A DNA stretch of 27,188 nt, from contig NZ_DATLXO010000045.1 of assembly GCF_035575815.1 (NCBI RefSeq), forward strand, positions 1 through 27,188, in the 5' to 3' direction. The position numbers and the translations under genes are program-made. The notes beneath the pieces are model-generated. The model made no database searches and had not been told where the DNA came from. It saw nothing but the letters and a program-made list of their open reading frames with translations. Position 1 is the first letter of the stretch. The number at the start of each line of letters is the position of its first letter. Of the stretch, positions 20,960 through 27,188 are shown in pieces. This DNA is from Iamia sp035575815. Lineage in GTDB: Bacteria > Actinomycetota > Acidimicrobiia > Acidimicrobiales > Iamiaceae.

Positions 20960-21694
20960 TCAGCAGCCCTCGACGGTTTCCACGCCCTCGGTGTTGTCGA
21001 GCAGCCGACGCAGGGTCTCGACCGGGACGATCAGTGACTTCTCGGTGCTGACCTCGACGGCGTACACGACGCCGATCACCCGGTTCTGCTCGTCGACGGC
21101 CGGCCCACCCGAGTTGCCGGGGTGGATCTCCACGTCGGAGCGGATGACCTTGGACAGGTTGCCCAGTCGAGGGTCGGCCTTGTAGTCCTCGACCTCACCT
21201 TCGGTGACGGTGAGCTCGCCGCCGCCCGGGTAGCCGACGGCCCGCAGCTCGTCGCCGGGCTCGGGGTTGGCCGGGGCCAGCTCCGCGGTCACCCCGTCAG
21301 CGGACATCTCGGTGGCCATGTCCTCGGAGAGGCGCACCACGGCCAGATCCGCGAGCAGGCCCTGCGACGCCACGTCGACGGTGAGCGTCTGGCCCTCGGA
21401 CGTCTCGACCTCGAGCGCGTCAGCCCCCTCGACCACGTGGCGGTTGGTGACGATGGTGCTGTCGTTGATCAGGAACCCGGAGCCGACGCCCAACCCCTCG
21501 CAGGTCTGGCTGCGGATGCGCACCGTGTAGGCGCGGGGGTCGACATCGACCGGAGCGTCGAGGATCGACGCGTCGACGGCCTCGGTGTCGGGCGGCGCGA
21601 CGCAGCCCGCCGCCAGGGCGAGGACGGCGACCGCGGCGACCGCGGCGCCCCCCCGACGCAACCGGGGGGAACGCCGGTCAGAGGCCGAGCTCAT
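20960..21694 (-). CDS. Secreted trypsin-like serine protease (lipoprotein)
   Basis: A 244-aa S1-family protease of the HtrA/trypsin-2 type without a PDZ domain. A basic N-terminus (RRSPRLRR) precedes a hydrophobic stretch ending in LALAAGC, a plausible lipobox with Cys31, so it is probably a lipoprotein on the outer membrane face. The catalytic triad is His86 (VTNRHVV), Asp116 (LLADLAVVRL) and Ser195 (HPGNSGGPAV). Cys65 and the C-terminal Cys244 could form a disulfide. ATG 21694 has GGAGG 9 nt upstream and overlaps the end of the preceding gene by 17 nt, so the two are translationally linked. The substrate is unknown; a partner role with the membrane coiled-coil protein is suggested by the overlap. 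Confidence 0.87.
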   Translation of the reverse strand: MSSASDRRSPRLRRGGAAVAAVAVLALAAGCVAPPDTEAVDASILDAPVDVDPRAYTVRIRSQTCEGLGVGSGFLINDSTIVTNRHVVEGADALEVETSEGQTLTVDVASQGLLADLAVVRLSEDMATEMSADGVTAELAPANPEPGDELRAVGYPGGGELTVTEGEVEDYKADPRLGNLSKVIRSDVEIHPGNSGGPAVDEQNRVIGVVYAVEVSTEKSLIVPVETLRRLLDNTEGVETVEGC

Positions 21695-22418
21695 CGATCG
21701 ACTCCTCCAGCGCCGTGGCCGCATCCAGGGCGTCCTCGCAGGTGGTGTTGACCTCGTCGGTGCGCTCCTCGAACGCAGCCAGATCCGGCTCGGGGTCGCC
21801 GAAGGCGGCGATGATGTCGTTGGCGAGGTCGGTGGTCTCGCTCTGGCAGTCGCGCATGGCCTCGGTCACCTCCGGGGCCTGGGTGACGATGTCGGCGAGG
21901 ATGCGGTTCAGGTCGGACTCGCCCGCCTTCTCGGCGGCCAGGTCCCGGAGCCGCTCACGGGCGTCCTCGAGCTCGGTGCCGGTGGTCTCGACCCGGTCGA
22001 GGCTGTCGCGCAGCCGGGCGTCGGAGGCCTCGCTCCGGTCCTTCCACCTCTCCGCGCTCGACCGGTTGGCGAAGCCCCAGGCCGTCGTCCCGGCCAGGGC
22101 ACCGATCACGACGAGCACCACGACGGCGCGACCCACGACGCGCCCGGCGCTCCGTCGGCGGGGGGGCGGAGCGGACGGGGCCGGCGCCCCGTACCCGGGC
22201 GGCGGGCCGGCGCCGGCGGGCCCGGCACCGGCGTACGGCGCGCCCCCGGCTGGGGGCGGACCGACGGGGGGTTCCGAGGTGGCGGTGGGCGGGGATGGCG
22301 GCGCAGCCGAGGGGTAGGCGGCGCGCGAGGGACCGAGGGGGGGACCCGACGGGCGCCCCGGCCCAGGTTCCTGGTGGTTGGGATCGGTCGCTCCCGGTGG
22401 GCCCGGCGGATAGCTCAT
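21678..22418 (-). CDS. Pro-rich, membrane-anchored coiled-coil protein
   Basis: A 246-aa protein of no recognised family. Residues 1-88 are rich in Pro, Gly and Ala and should be disordered in the cytoplasm. A basic stretch (PRRRSAGRVVGR) precedes one transmembrane segment at about 97-115 (AVVVLVVIGALAGTTAWGF). A charged coiled coil follows (about 120-170), then a helical extracellular end with two cysteines (AMRDCQSE and NTTCEDAL) that may pair. ATG 22418 has GAGG 10 nt upstream and begins MSYPPGPPG, a common start for actinobacterial proteins of this layout. Its 3' end overlaps the protease gene by 17 nt. The function is unknown; tethering or presenting the protease outside the cell is possible. 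Confidence 0.78.
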   Translation of the reverse strand: MSYPPGPPGATDPNHQEPGPGRPSGPPLGPSRAAYPSAAPPSPPTATSEPPVGPPPAGGAPYAGAGPAGAGPPPGYGAPAPSAPPPRRRSAGRVVGRAVVVLVVIGALAGTTAWGFANRSSAERWKDRSEASDARLRDSLDRVETTGTELEDARERLRDLAAEKAGESDLNRILADIVTQAPEVTEAMRDCQSETTDLANDIIAAFGDPEPDLAAFEERTDEVNTTCEDALDAATALEESIDELGL

Positions 22419-22594
22419 CGTGGGGTTCCTCGGTTGGATCGACCCCGGTCTCTCCGGGCTTGGCGCAGTCTTGCCCCTCGTCCGCCAGGGCACACCCCAG
22501 CCGGGGTACGTGGGTGGGGCCTCCCCCCGGTCCGCGGTGACGCCCTGGTCGCCCCGGTGCCTCCGGTGGGGTCACGGTCCGCCCCGGCATCCCG

Positions 22595-22600
22595 TAGCCT
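22595..22600 (+). promoter_or_regulatory. -10 element TAGCCT for the PAS-GGDEF-EAL gene
   Basis: TAGCCT, the same hexamer as before the haloalkane dehalogenase, lies 38 nt upstream of the GTG at 22639. Transcription would begin near 22607 with a leader of about 32 nt carrying GGGAGG. No clear -35 was found. The rest of the 220-nt divergent gap holds nothing else recognised. Confidence 0.4.
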
Positions 22601-22638
22601 CCGTAGCGGACCCATCACTGAGAGCGACAGGGAGGACA

Positions 22639-25470
22639 GTGGCGGCACCCGATCTCCCTCCGCTGCGGCCGGGACCGACCGCGGCGGCGGCCGGCCCGCT
22701 GACCGCGTCGCGCCCCGACGGGGTCGCAGGCGATCCGAGCGCCGTGGCCGCCCTCCTCGTCGACGCGGAGGGGATGATCCGCAGCGTCGGTGGGTCGGTG
22801 GCCGAGCTGGTGGGCCACGACCCCGATGCGCTGGGGGGCACGGCGCTCACGGAGCTCGTCGCAGCCGGTGACCGGGACGTGCTCGCCGCCGCCATCGCCC
22901 GGGTCACCGTTGGTGGGACCGACGGTCGGACACCGCTCCACGTCATCGACAGCATGGGCCTGGAACGTCCGCTGGTCGCCACCGCCTGCCTCCTCCGCGG
23001 CGACGGGGACCTCGTGGTCATCACCGTGATGGCCGACCACGCCGGTGCCGGGACGGCCGACGTGCTCGCCGGGCTGGGCTTCCTCCGTGACGACCGCGAC
23101 GCCACCATGGTGTGCGCCCTCGACGGCACCGTCACCTACGCCAGCGACGCCGTGACCCGCGTGATCGGCATCCGCCCCGAGGATCTGCTCGGCCGTCGGC
23201 CCATGGAGCAGCTCACCGATGAGGACCGCGCTCAGGTCATCGAGGCGTTCGATGCAGCCGTGGCCGAGCCGGGCGAGACCCACGCCGTCTCCTTCCGCAT
23301 CGGGCGGGCCGACGGCGGCTGGCGCCGGGTCCGGGCCGAGCTCACCCACTGCGCGGAGCAGGTCGCGATCGACGGCGTGGTGATCCGCTTCCAGGACGTC
23401 ACCGAGCGCGTGGAGGCCGACGAGGCGATCCGGGCCAGCGAGCGCCGCTTCCGCAAGCTGGTGCAGAAGAGCTCCGACATCCTCATCGTGGTCGGCCTCG
23501 ACGGGAGGATCCGCTGGATCAGCCCGGCGGTCACGAGGATCCTCGGCTACTCACCCGAAGCGCTCGTCGGGCTGCCCAGTGAGAGCATGCTGCACCCCCA
23601 CGACGTGGCGCGGGCCGGGGGGCACAGCCGGGCCGTGCGAGCCGGCGACGCGCACGCGGCGCCGGTCGTGGTGCGGGCCCGTCACGCCGAGGGGGGGTGG
23701 CGCCACCTCAGCCTCTCGGGCGCTGACCTGAGCGACGACAACGACGTGAGCGGGCTGCTCTTCAACGCCCACGACGTCAGCGCCGAGGTCGAGGCCGAGC
23801 GGGGTCGCGAACGGCTGTCGCTCGTGCTCGAGGCGTCGACCGACCTGGTGGGGATGACCGTGCGCGGCAACGACCTCATCCGGTTCAACCGGGCCGGGCG
23901 CGACGTGCTGGGTCTCGAGGGCACCGAGCTCACGTCGGTCGACACCCTCGTGGCGCGCACCCCGCCGTGGGTGCGGCACCGCTTCACGTCCGAGGTGCTG
24001 CCCACACTGGAGACCTCAGGGCTCTGGGAGGGCGAGCTGGCGGTCCACGACATCGACGGCGACCTCTGCCCGCTCTCGGTCGTGATGATCGCCCTGCGCG
24101 AGCCCGACGGGGCCATCGAGACCCTTGCCGTCGTCGCCCGCGACATCAGCGACCGCAAGGCGTTCGAGGACCAGCTGGAGCACCAGGCCACCCACGACCC
24201 GCTCACCGGCCTGCCCAACCGCACGCTGCTGCTCGACCGCCTCCGCGTGGCCGTGGGCCGCGCCGGGCGCCAGTCGACGGTCACCGCCGTGCTCTTCCTC
24301 GACCTCGACAACTTCAAGCTGATCAACGACAGCCTGGGGCACTCGGCGGGCGACGTGCTGCTGGTCCAGGTGGCCCAGCGCATCGAGAGCGCGGTGCGCC
24401 CCGGTGACACCGTGGCCCGCTTCGGCGGCGACGAGTTCGCAGTGCTCTGCGAGGACCTCGACGACCGCGTCGAGGCCCTGACCATCGCGGCGCGCATCGA
24501 GGAGGCGGTCGGCGGCGCGCTCTCCATCGAGGGCACCGAGGTGATGGTCACCGTCTCGATCGGCGTGGCCAGCTCCGACGGCGACCAGGAGGCCGAGTCA
24601 CTCGTCCGGGACTCCGATGCGGCGATGTACCAGGCCAAGGCCCGGGGCCGGTCGCGCACCGAGGTCTTCGACTCCGACATGCACGTGCAGGCCATCGACC
24701 GCCTGGAGCTGGAGACGGCCCTGCGCCGGTCGCTCGATCGCCACGAGCTGCGCGTCGCGTACCAGCCGCAGGTCGACCTGCGCACCGGGCGCATCAACGG
24801 CGTGGAGGCGCTGCTGCGCTGGGATCACCCCGAGCGCGGCATCATGCTGCCGGGCGAGTTCCTCCACTTCGCGGAGGAGACCGGGCTCATCGTGCCCATC
24901 GGCAACTGGATCACCGCCGCCGCCTGCCGGGCCCTCACCCGCCTCCACGACCTCGTCCCCGACGCCGGGGACCTGGTCATGAGCGTCAACCTCTCGGCCC
25001 GCCAGCTGGCGTCGCCCCGCCTGCTCGACGACGTGGCCGCCATCGTGGTCGACGCGGGGCTGACCCCCCGGGCGCTGATGCTCGAGATCACCGAGACCGA
25101 CCTCATGGACGTCGATGCCTCGGGCGAGGCCCTGACCCGCCTCCACGAGCTGGGCGTGGGCATCGCCGTCGATGACTTCGGCACCGGGTGGTCGTCGCTG
25201 CGCTACCTGCGCCACTTCCCCGTCGACGTGTTGAAGGTCGACCGTTCCTTCGTGCACGGGCTCGGGCGCGACGCCGAGGACGAGGCCATCGTCGCCGCCG
25301 TCATCGACCTGGCCCACGCCCTGGGGCTGGAATCGGTCGCCGAGGGCGTGGAGCACCAGGTCCACCTCGACCGTCTCCGTGCGCTCGGCTGCGACTCGGC
25401 CCAGGGCTGGCTCCTCGGCATGCCGATGGCCGAAGCCGACCTGATCGAGGTGCTGGGCCGCCAGAGCTGA
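22639..25470 (+). CDS. Multi-PAS GGDEF-EAL c-di-GMP turnover protein
   Basis: A 943-aa soluble protein with about four PAS domains (near 25-145, 155-265, 268-388 and 390-505), then GGDEF (about 514-680) and EAL (about 690-943). Both catalytic domains look intact. GGDEF is at 596-600 with the RPGD inhibitory site five residues before it. The EAL domain has EALLRW at 723, NLSARQL, EITETDLMD, DDFGTGWSSLRYL, KVDRSFV and AEGVE, so it keeps the metal and substrate residues. It may therefore make and break c-di-GMP, or one domain may dominate. GTG 22639 has GGGAGG just upstream; the preceding open frame is promoter DNA. It faces the coiled-coil/protease pair divergently, with the other GGDEF gene on the far side. 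PAS inputs are unknown. Confidence 0.93.
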   Translation: MAAPDLPPLRPGPTAAAAGPLTASRPDGVAGDPSAVAALLVDAEGMIRSVGGSVAELVGHDPDALGGTALTELVAAGDRDVLAAAIARVTVGGTDGRTPLHVIDSMGLERPLVATACLLRGDGDLVVITVMADHAGAGTADVLAGLGFLRDDRDATMVCALDGTVTYASDAVTRVIGIRPEDLLGRRPMEQLTDEDRAQVIEAFDAAVAEPGETHAVSFRIGRADGGWRRVRAELTHCAEQVAIDGVVIRFQDVTERVEADEAIRASERRFRKLVQKSSDILIVVGLDGRIRWISPAVTRILGYSPEALVGLPSESMLHPHDVARAGGHSRAVRAGDAHAAPVVVRARHAEGGWRHLSLSGADLSDDNDVSGLLFNAHDVSAEVEAERGRERLSLVLEASTDLVGMTVRGNDLIRFNRAGRDVLGLEGTELTSVDTLVARTPPWVRHRFTSEVLPTLETSGLWEGELAVHDIDGDLCPLSVVMIALREPDGAIETLAVVARDISDRKAFEDQLEHQATHDPLTGLPNRTLLLDRLRVAVGRAGRQSTVTAVLFLDLDNFKLINDSLGHSAGDVLLVQVAQRIESAVRPGDTVARFGGDEFAVLCEDLDDRVEALTIAARIEEAVGGALSIEGTEVMVTVSIGVASSDGDQEAESLVRDSDAAMYQAKARGRSRTEVFDSDMHVQAIDRLELETALRRSLDRHELRVAYQPQVDLRTGRINGVEALLRWDHPERGIMLPGEFLHFAEETGLIVPIGNWITAAACRALTRLHDLVPDAGDLVMSVNLSARQLASPRLLDDVAAIVVDAGLTPRALMLEITETDLMDVDASGEALTRLHELGVGIAVDDFGTGWSSLRYLRHFPVDVLKVDRSFVHGLGRDAEDEAIVAAVIDLAHALGLESVAEGVEHQVHLDRLRALGCDSAQGWLLGMPMAEADLIEVLGRQS

Positions 25471-25482
25471 GAGGCCGCCGCG

Positions 25483-25881
25483 TCAACCGGCGAAGGCCGC
25501 CACCGCGCTGGTGATGGTGGTGCCCGCCGCCACCAGGGCCACCATCAGGGTGGTCTGGGCCCGGAAGCGGTCGGCCATGCGGGCATCGAGCGCCGAGATC
25601 CGGGCGTCGAGCGCCGAGATCCGGGCGTCGAGGAGGGAGATCCGGGCATCGAGCGCCGAGACCTTGTCGGTGACCTCGACCCGAAGCTCGGCGATCTCGA
25701 CCCGCAGCCGGGCCTGGTCGACCCGCAGGTCGGACAGGCCGACCTCCAGGTGCTCCCGGCGGAGGGGTTCGTCGACGTCTCGGCTCGGGAACTGGGCCAG
25801 CAAGGCTTCGGCCTCCTCTTCTCCGATGACCTCGTGGAGCCCCTCGTAGATCGAGCTCCGCATCCTCTGCGACAACGCCAT
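25483..25881 (-). CDS. Coiled-coil protein with C-terminal membrane anchor (DUF1640-like)
   Basis: A 132-aa protein. The N-terminal part (IYEGLHEVIGEEEAEALLAQFP) is globular, followed by a long coiled coil at about 40-105 with LDARISA repeated in heptads, then a hydrophobic C-terminal helix TTLMVALVAAGTTITSAVAAF. This order resembles DUF1640/CCDC90 (MCUR1-like) proteins, known in bacteria and mitochondria as trimeric, tail-anchored coiled coils. ATG 25881 has GGAGG 5 nt upstream. The similarity is by layout, so the family call is moderate. The gene converges with the GGDEF-EAL gene with a 12-nt gap. Confidence 0.75.
   Translation of the reverse strand: MALSQRMRSSIYEGLHEVIGEEEAEALLAQFPSRDVDEPLRREHLEVGLSDLRVDQARLRVEIAELRVEVTDKVSALDARISLLDARISALDARISALDARMADRFRAQTTLMVALVAAGTTITSAVAAFAG
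25583..25666. repeat. Four tandem 21-bp coding repeats
   Basis: Units start at 25583, 25604, 25625 and 25646. They have the form GCRTCGAGCGCCGAGATCCGG; the third differs over several bases and the fourth at its end. Each encodes one heptad of the coiled coil (LDARISA, with LDARISL as a variant). Since 21 bp equals seven codons, gain or loss of units changes coiled-coil length without a frameshift. Confidence 0.85.
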
Positions 25882-25963
25882 GGTGTCCTCCGTCGTCGGT
25901 GCTCTGTGTGACGGGGGAAGCGTCGCGGCCAGCGTACCCCGGGGCCCCGGACCGGCGGAAGGG

Positions 25964-26644
25964 TCAGGGGATGGGAACGCCGTAGGCGGCGAGGGCGTCG
26001 TCGAGGGTCGAGTCGGCCACGCCGGTGGCGCCGACGACCGCCGCCAGCCACGGCGGGCGGACCACGGACGCCACCGTGACGGGCGTGTCGAGCCCCGAGA
26101 GCTGCACGGCCTGGTGCACGAACGTGAGGGCGTAGTCCGGAGGGCGCACGTCGCGGGTCAGCTCGATCATCGCGAAGGGGTCGGGCGGCCCGGGTGGGAG
26201 GCGGGCGCCGGCAACCATCATGGGCGACCCCGGCGCCGGTCCTCCGCCGGCCAGGCCCGGCCCGTCGAGCAGGATCGCGCCGCGCACCGAGGTGGCCCGG
26301 GCGCCGGCGGCGAGCAGGGCCAGGTACGCCCCGAGGCCCCGGCCGACCAGCGTGGCCGGGCCGAGGTGGGCCAGCGCGGCGTCGACGTCGGCCAGCAGGA
26401 TCTCCGCCGTGTAGCCCCCGCCCACCGACAGGCTCGACGCGCCGTGGCCGGTCAGGTCGAGGCCCCACAACGGGCCGGGCCAGGCATCGAGCCAGGCCGG
26501 CGGCTCATCGGGGGTGCGCTCGCCCAGGCCGTGCAGGGCGAGCAGCGGGTGCACCGCCGGGTCCGAGCCGGCGTGCAGCGGGTGCAGGGCGAGGCGCACC
26601 CGGTTGTGGAGCAGGGTCACGGTCCCGCGCGCGGGCATGCTCAT
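25964..26644 (-). CDS. Alpha/beta hydrolase-fold protein lacking the nucleophile serine
   Basis: A 226-aa alpha/beta hydrolase homologue. LLALHGLGERT (36-44) is the oxyanion-loop strand and WGLDLTGHGAS (60-70) the following strand. The nucleophile elbow reads LVGRGLGAYLAL, with Gly103 (codon GGC) where the family has Ser in GxSxG. No convincing catalytic His follows the last strand; the end is DDALAAYGVPIP. It may be a non-catalytic binding protein or a decayed enzyme, though the frame is intact. ATG 26644 is chosen; ATG 26638 is nearly equivalent. No Shine-Dalgarno was seen. A second alpha/beta hydrolase gene lies upstream on the same strand. Confidence 0.75.
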   Translation of the reverse strand: MSMPARGTVTLLHNRVRLALHPLHAGSDPAVHPLLALHGLGERTPDEPPAWLDAWPGPLWGLDLTGHGASSLSVGGGYTAEILLADVDAALAHLGPATLVGRGLGAYLALLAAGARATSVRGAILLDGPGLAGGGPAPGSPMMVAGARLPPGPPDPFAMIELTRDVRPPDYALTFVHQAVQLSGLDTPVTVASVVRPPWLAAVVGATGVADSTLDDALAAYGVPIP

Positions 26645-26751
26645 CGGTGCACCACGACCCTGCAGATCACATTCATTCGGGTCCCCAGCGACCGGCACCG
26701 ATGAGCACTGACGGCTCCGCGAGCTCCGCCGACAGAGAGCCCGTGTCGCTT

Positions 26752-26775
26752 GGTTCGCTCGCTGCGCTCGCTCAC
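26752..26775. repeat. GC-rich GCTCGCT repeat at the end of the hydrolase gene
   Basis: GGTTCGCTCGCTGCGCTCGCTCA contains repeated GCTCGCT units and covers the TGA of the partial hydrolase gene. On the minus strand it reads TGAGCGAGCGCAGCGAGCG immediately from the stop. Similar short elements follow stop codons in many high-GC actinobacteria; a role in mRNA 3' ends is possible. Confidence 0.35.
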
Positions 26776-27188
26776 GCCAGGAAGTCCAGGACGAGCTCCG
26801 CGACCAACGCGGGCTGCTCGACGTGCATGAAGTGCCCGACGCCATCAAGACCGACGTAGCGACCCTGCGGGGGCAGGTGGGAGGTGACGTCCTCGGGCAG
26901 GGTGCCCCACCCCATCAGCTCGAGCTCGAGGCCCAGCACGCACAACACCGGCATGCCCAGGCTGGGGAGGCGCCACATCGACCACTCCGGCCGCCACGGG
27001 CCGAAGCCGCCCATGCGCATCGAGGGGTCGATCTTCCAGCGCCAGCCGTCCTCGGCGCGACCGGCGCCGATGGGCACGACGTAGCGCAGCCAGCTCGGGT
27101 CGAGGCGGGGGTTCATGCGGCCCCGTCGCGCGGCCAGCTCGTCGATCGTCCCGGGCCGGCGGGCCGCGTCCCCGGCCGTGCCGCGGTG
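26772..27188 (-). CDS. Alpha/beta hydrolase, 5' partial (C-terminal part)
   Basis: The frame is open to the window edge (139 codons), so the start and nucleophile are outside. The visible part has the cap-domain end PGTIDELAARRGRMNPRLDPSWLRYVV, then LGMPVLCVLGLELELMG, the strand that usually carries the catalytic acid position, and VGHFMHVEQPALVAELVLDFL with the catalytic His in VGHFMHVEQP. Gly-His-Phe followed by EQP is typical of alpha/beta hydrolases of the esterase/epoxide hydrolase/C-C hydrolase group. The substrate cannot be told. ATG 27116 is internal. Confidence 0.82.
   Translation of the reverse strand, partial: HRGTAGDAARRPGTIDELAARRGRMNPRLDPSWLRYVVPIGAGRAEDGWRWKIDPSMRMGGFGPWRPEWSMWRLPSLGMPVLCVLGLELELMGWGTLPEDVTSHLPPQGRYVGLDGVGHFMHVEQPALVAELVLDFLA

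Noticed and set aside
25583..25666. Short regularly spaced repeats considered as a CRISPR array
   Set aside because: The units are contiguous with no spacers, are multiples of seven codons, and encode a coiled coil.

Overview
The window is about 70% G+C or higher, uses many GTG starts, and encodes a mycothiol-type maleylpyruvate isomerase homologue, a DUF222/HNH (13E12-like) protein with a Gram-positive-type SOS box, and several c-di-GMP enzymes. This points to an actinomycete. The mix of families and the TAGCCT-type promoters sitting almost on start codons suggest an Acidimicrobiia-like lineage, but that placement is inference.

Positions 1-9022 form a defence-type region. Type I restriction genes hsdR (cut by the window edge) and hsdS are followed, with 1-4 nt overlaps, by a RecF/OLD-like ATPase and a DUF4276 (TOPRIM-like) protein, so four genes form one tightly coupled operon. 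After a strong hairpin comes a DUF222-HNH gene whose start codon lies inside a perfect actinobacterial LexA box. The methylase gene hsdM follows it closely. The partner methylase is therefore separated from hsdR/hsdS and could be read from an SOS promoter. About 30 nt after hsdM lies the 3' part of a tRNA gene without a matching 5' acceptor strand. This is what the distal att site of an element integrated into a tRNA gene looks like, with the intact tRNA expected to the left, outside the window.

Positions 9063-12888 hold a DksA/TraR zinc-finger gene, then a scar in which a MOSC gene lost its 3' part and a phosphopantetheinyl transferase gene lost its 5' part. A haloalkane dehalogenase (apparently leaderless), a mycothiol-dependent isomerase homologue, a MazF toxin remnant and a zinc-sensing pair follow. 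The pair is an ArsR/SmtB repressor with a complete alpha-5 zinc site, overlapping by 4 nt a 27%-histidine protein built from two 50-residue-spaced repeats.

Positions 13013-19196 carry a zinc alcohol/formaldehyde dehydrogenase divergent from the zinc sensor, an APC permease, a VapBC toxin-antitoxin pair with a 19-bp palindromic operator touching the antitoxin start codon, a small ABM-fold monooxygenase and a GH3 beta-glucosidase with an inserted PA14 domain.

Positions 19482-25470 hold two c-di-GMP genes on the plus strand, PAS-GAF-GGDEF and four-PAS-GGDEF-EAL. They flank a minus-strand pair coding for a Pro-rich membrane coiled-coil protein and a secreted trypsin-like lipoprotein. The right end has a membrane-anchored coiled-coil protein with 21-bp coding repeats, an alpha/beta hydrolase homologue lacking its nucleophile serine, and the 3' part of another alpha/beta hydrolase.
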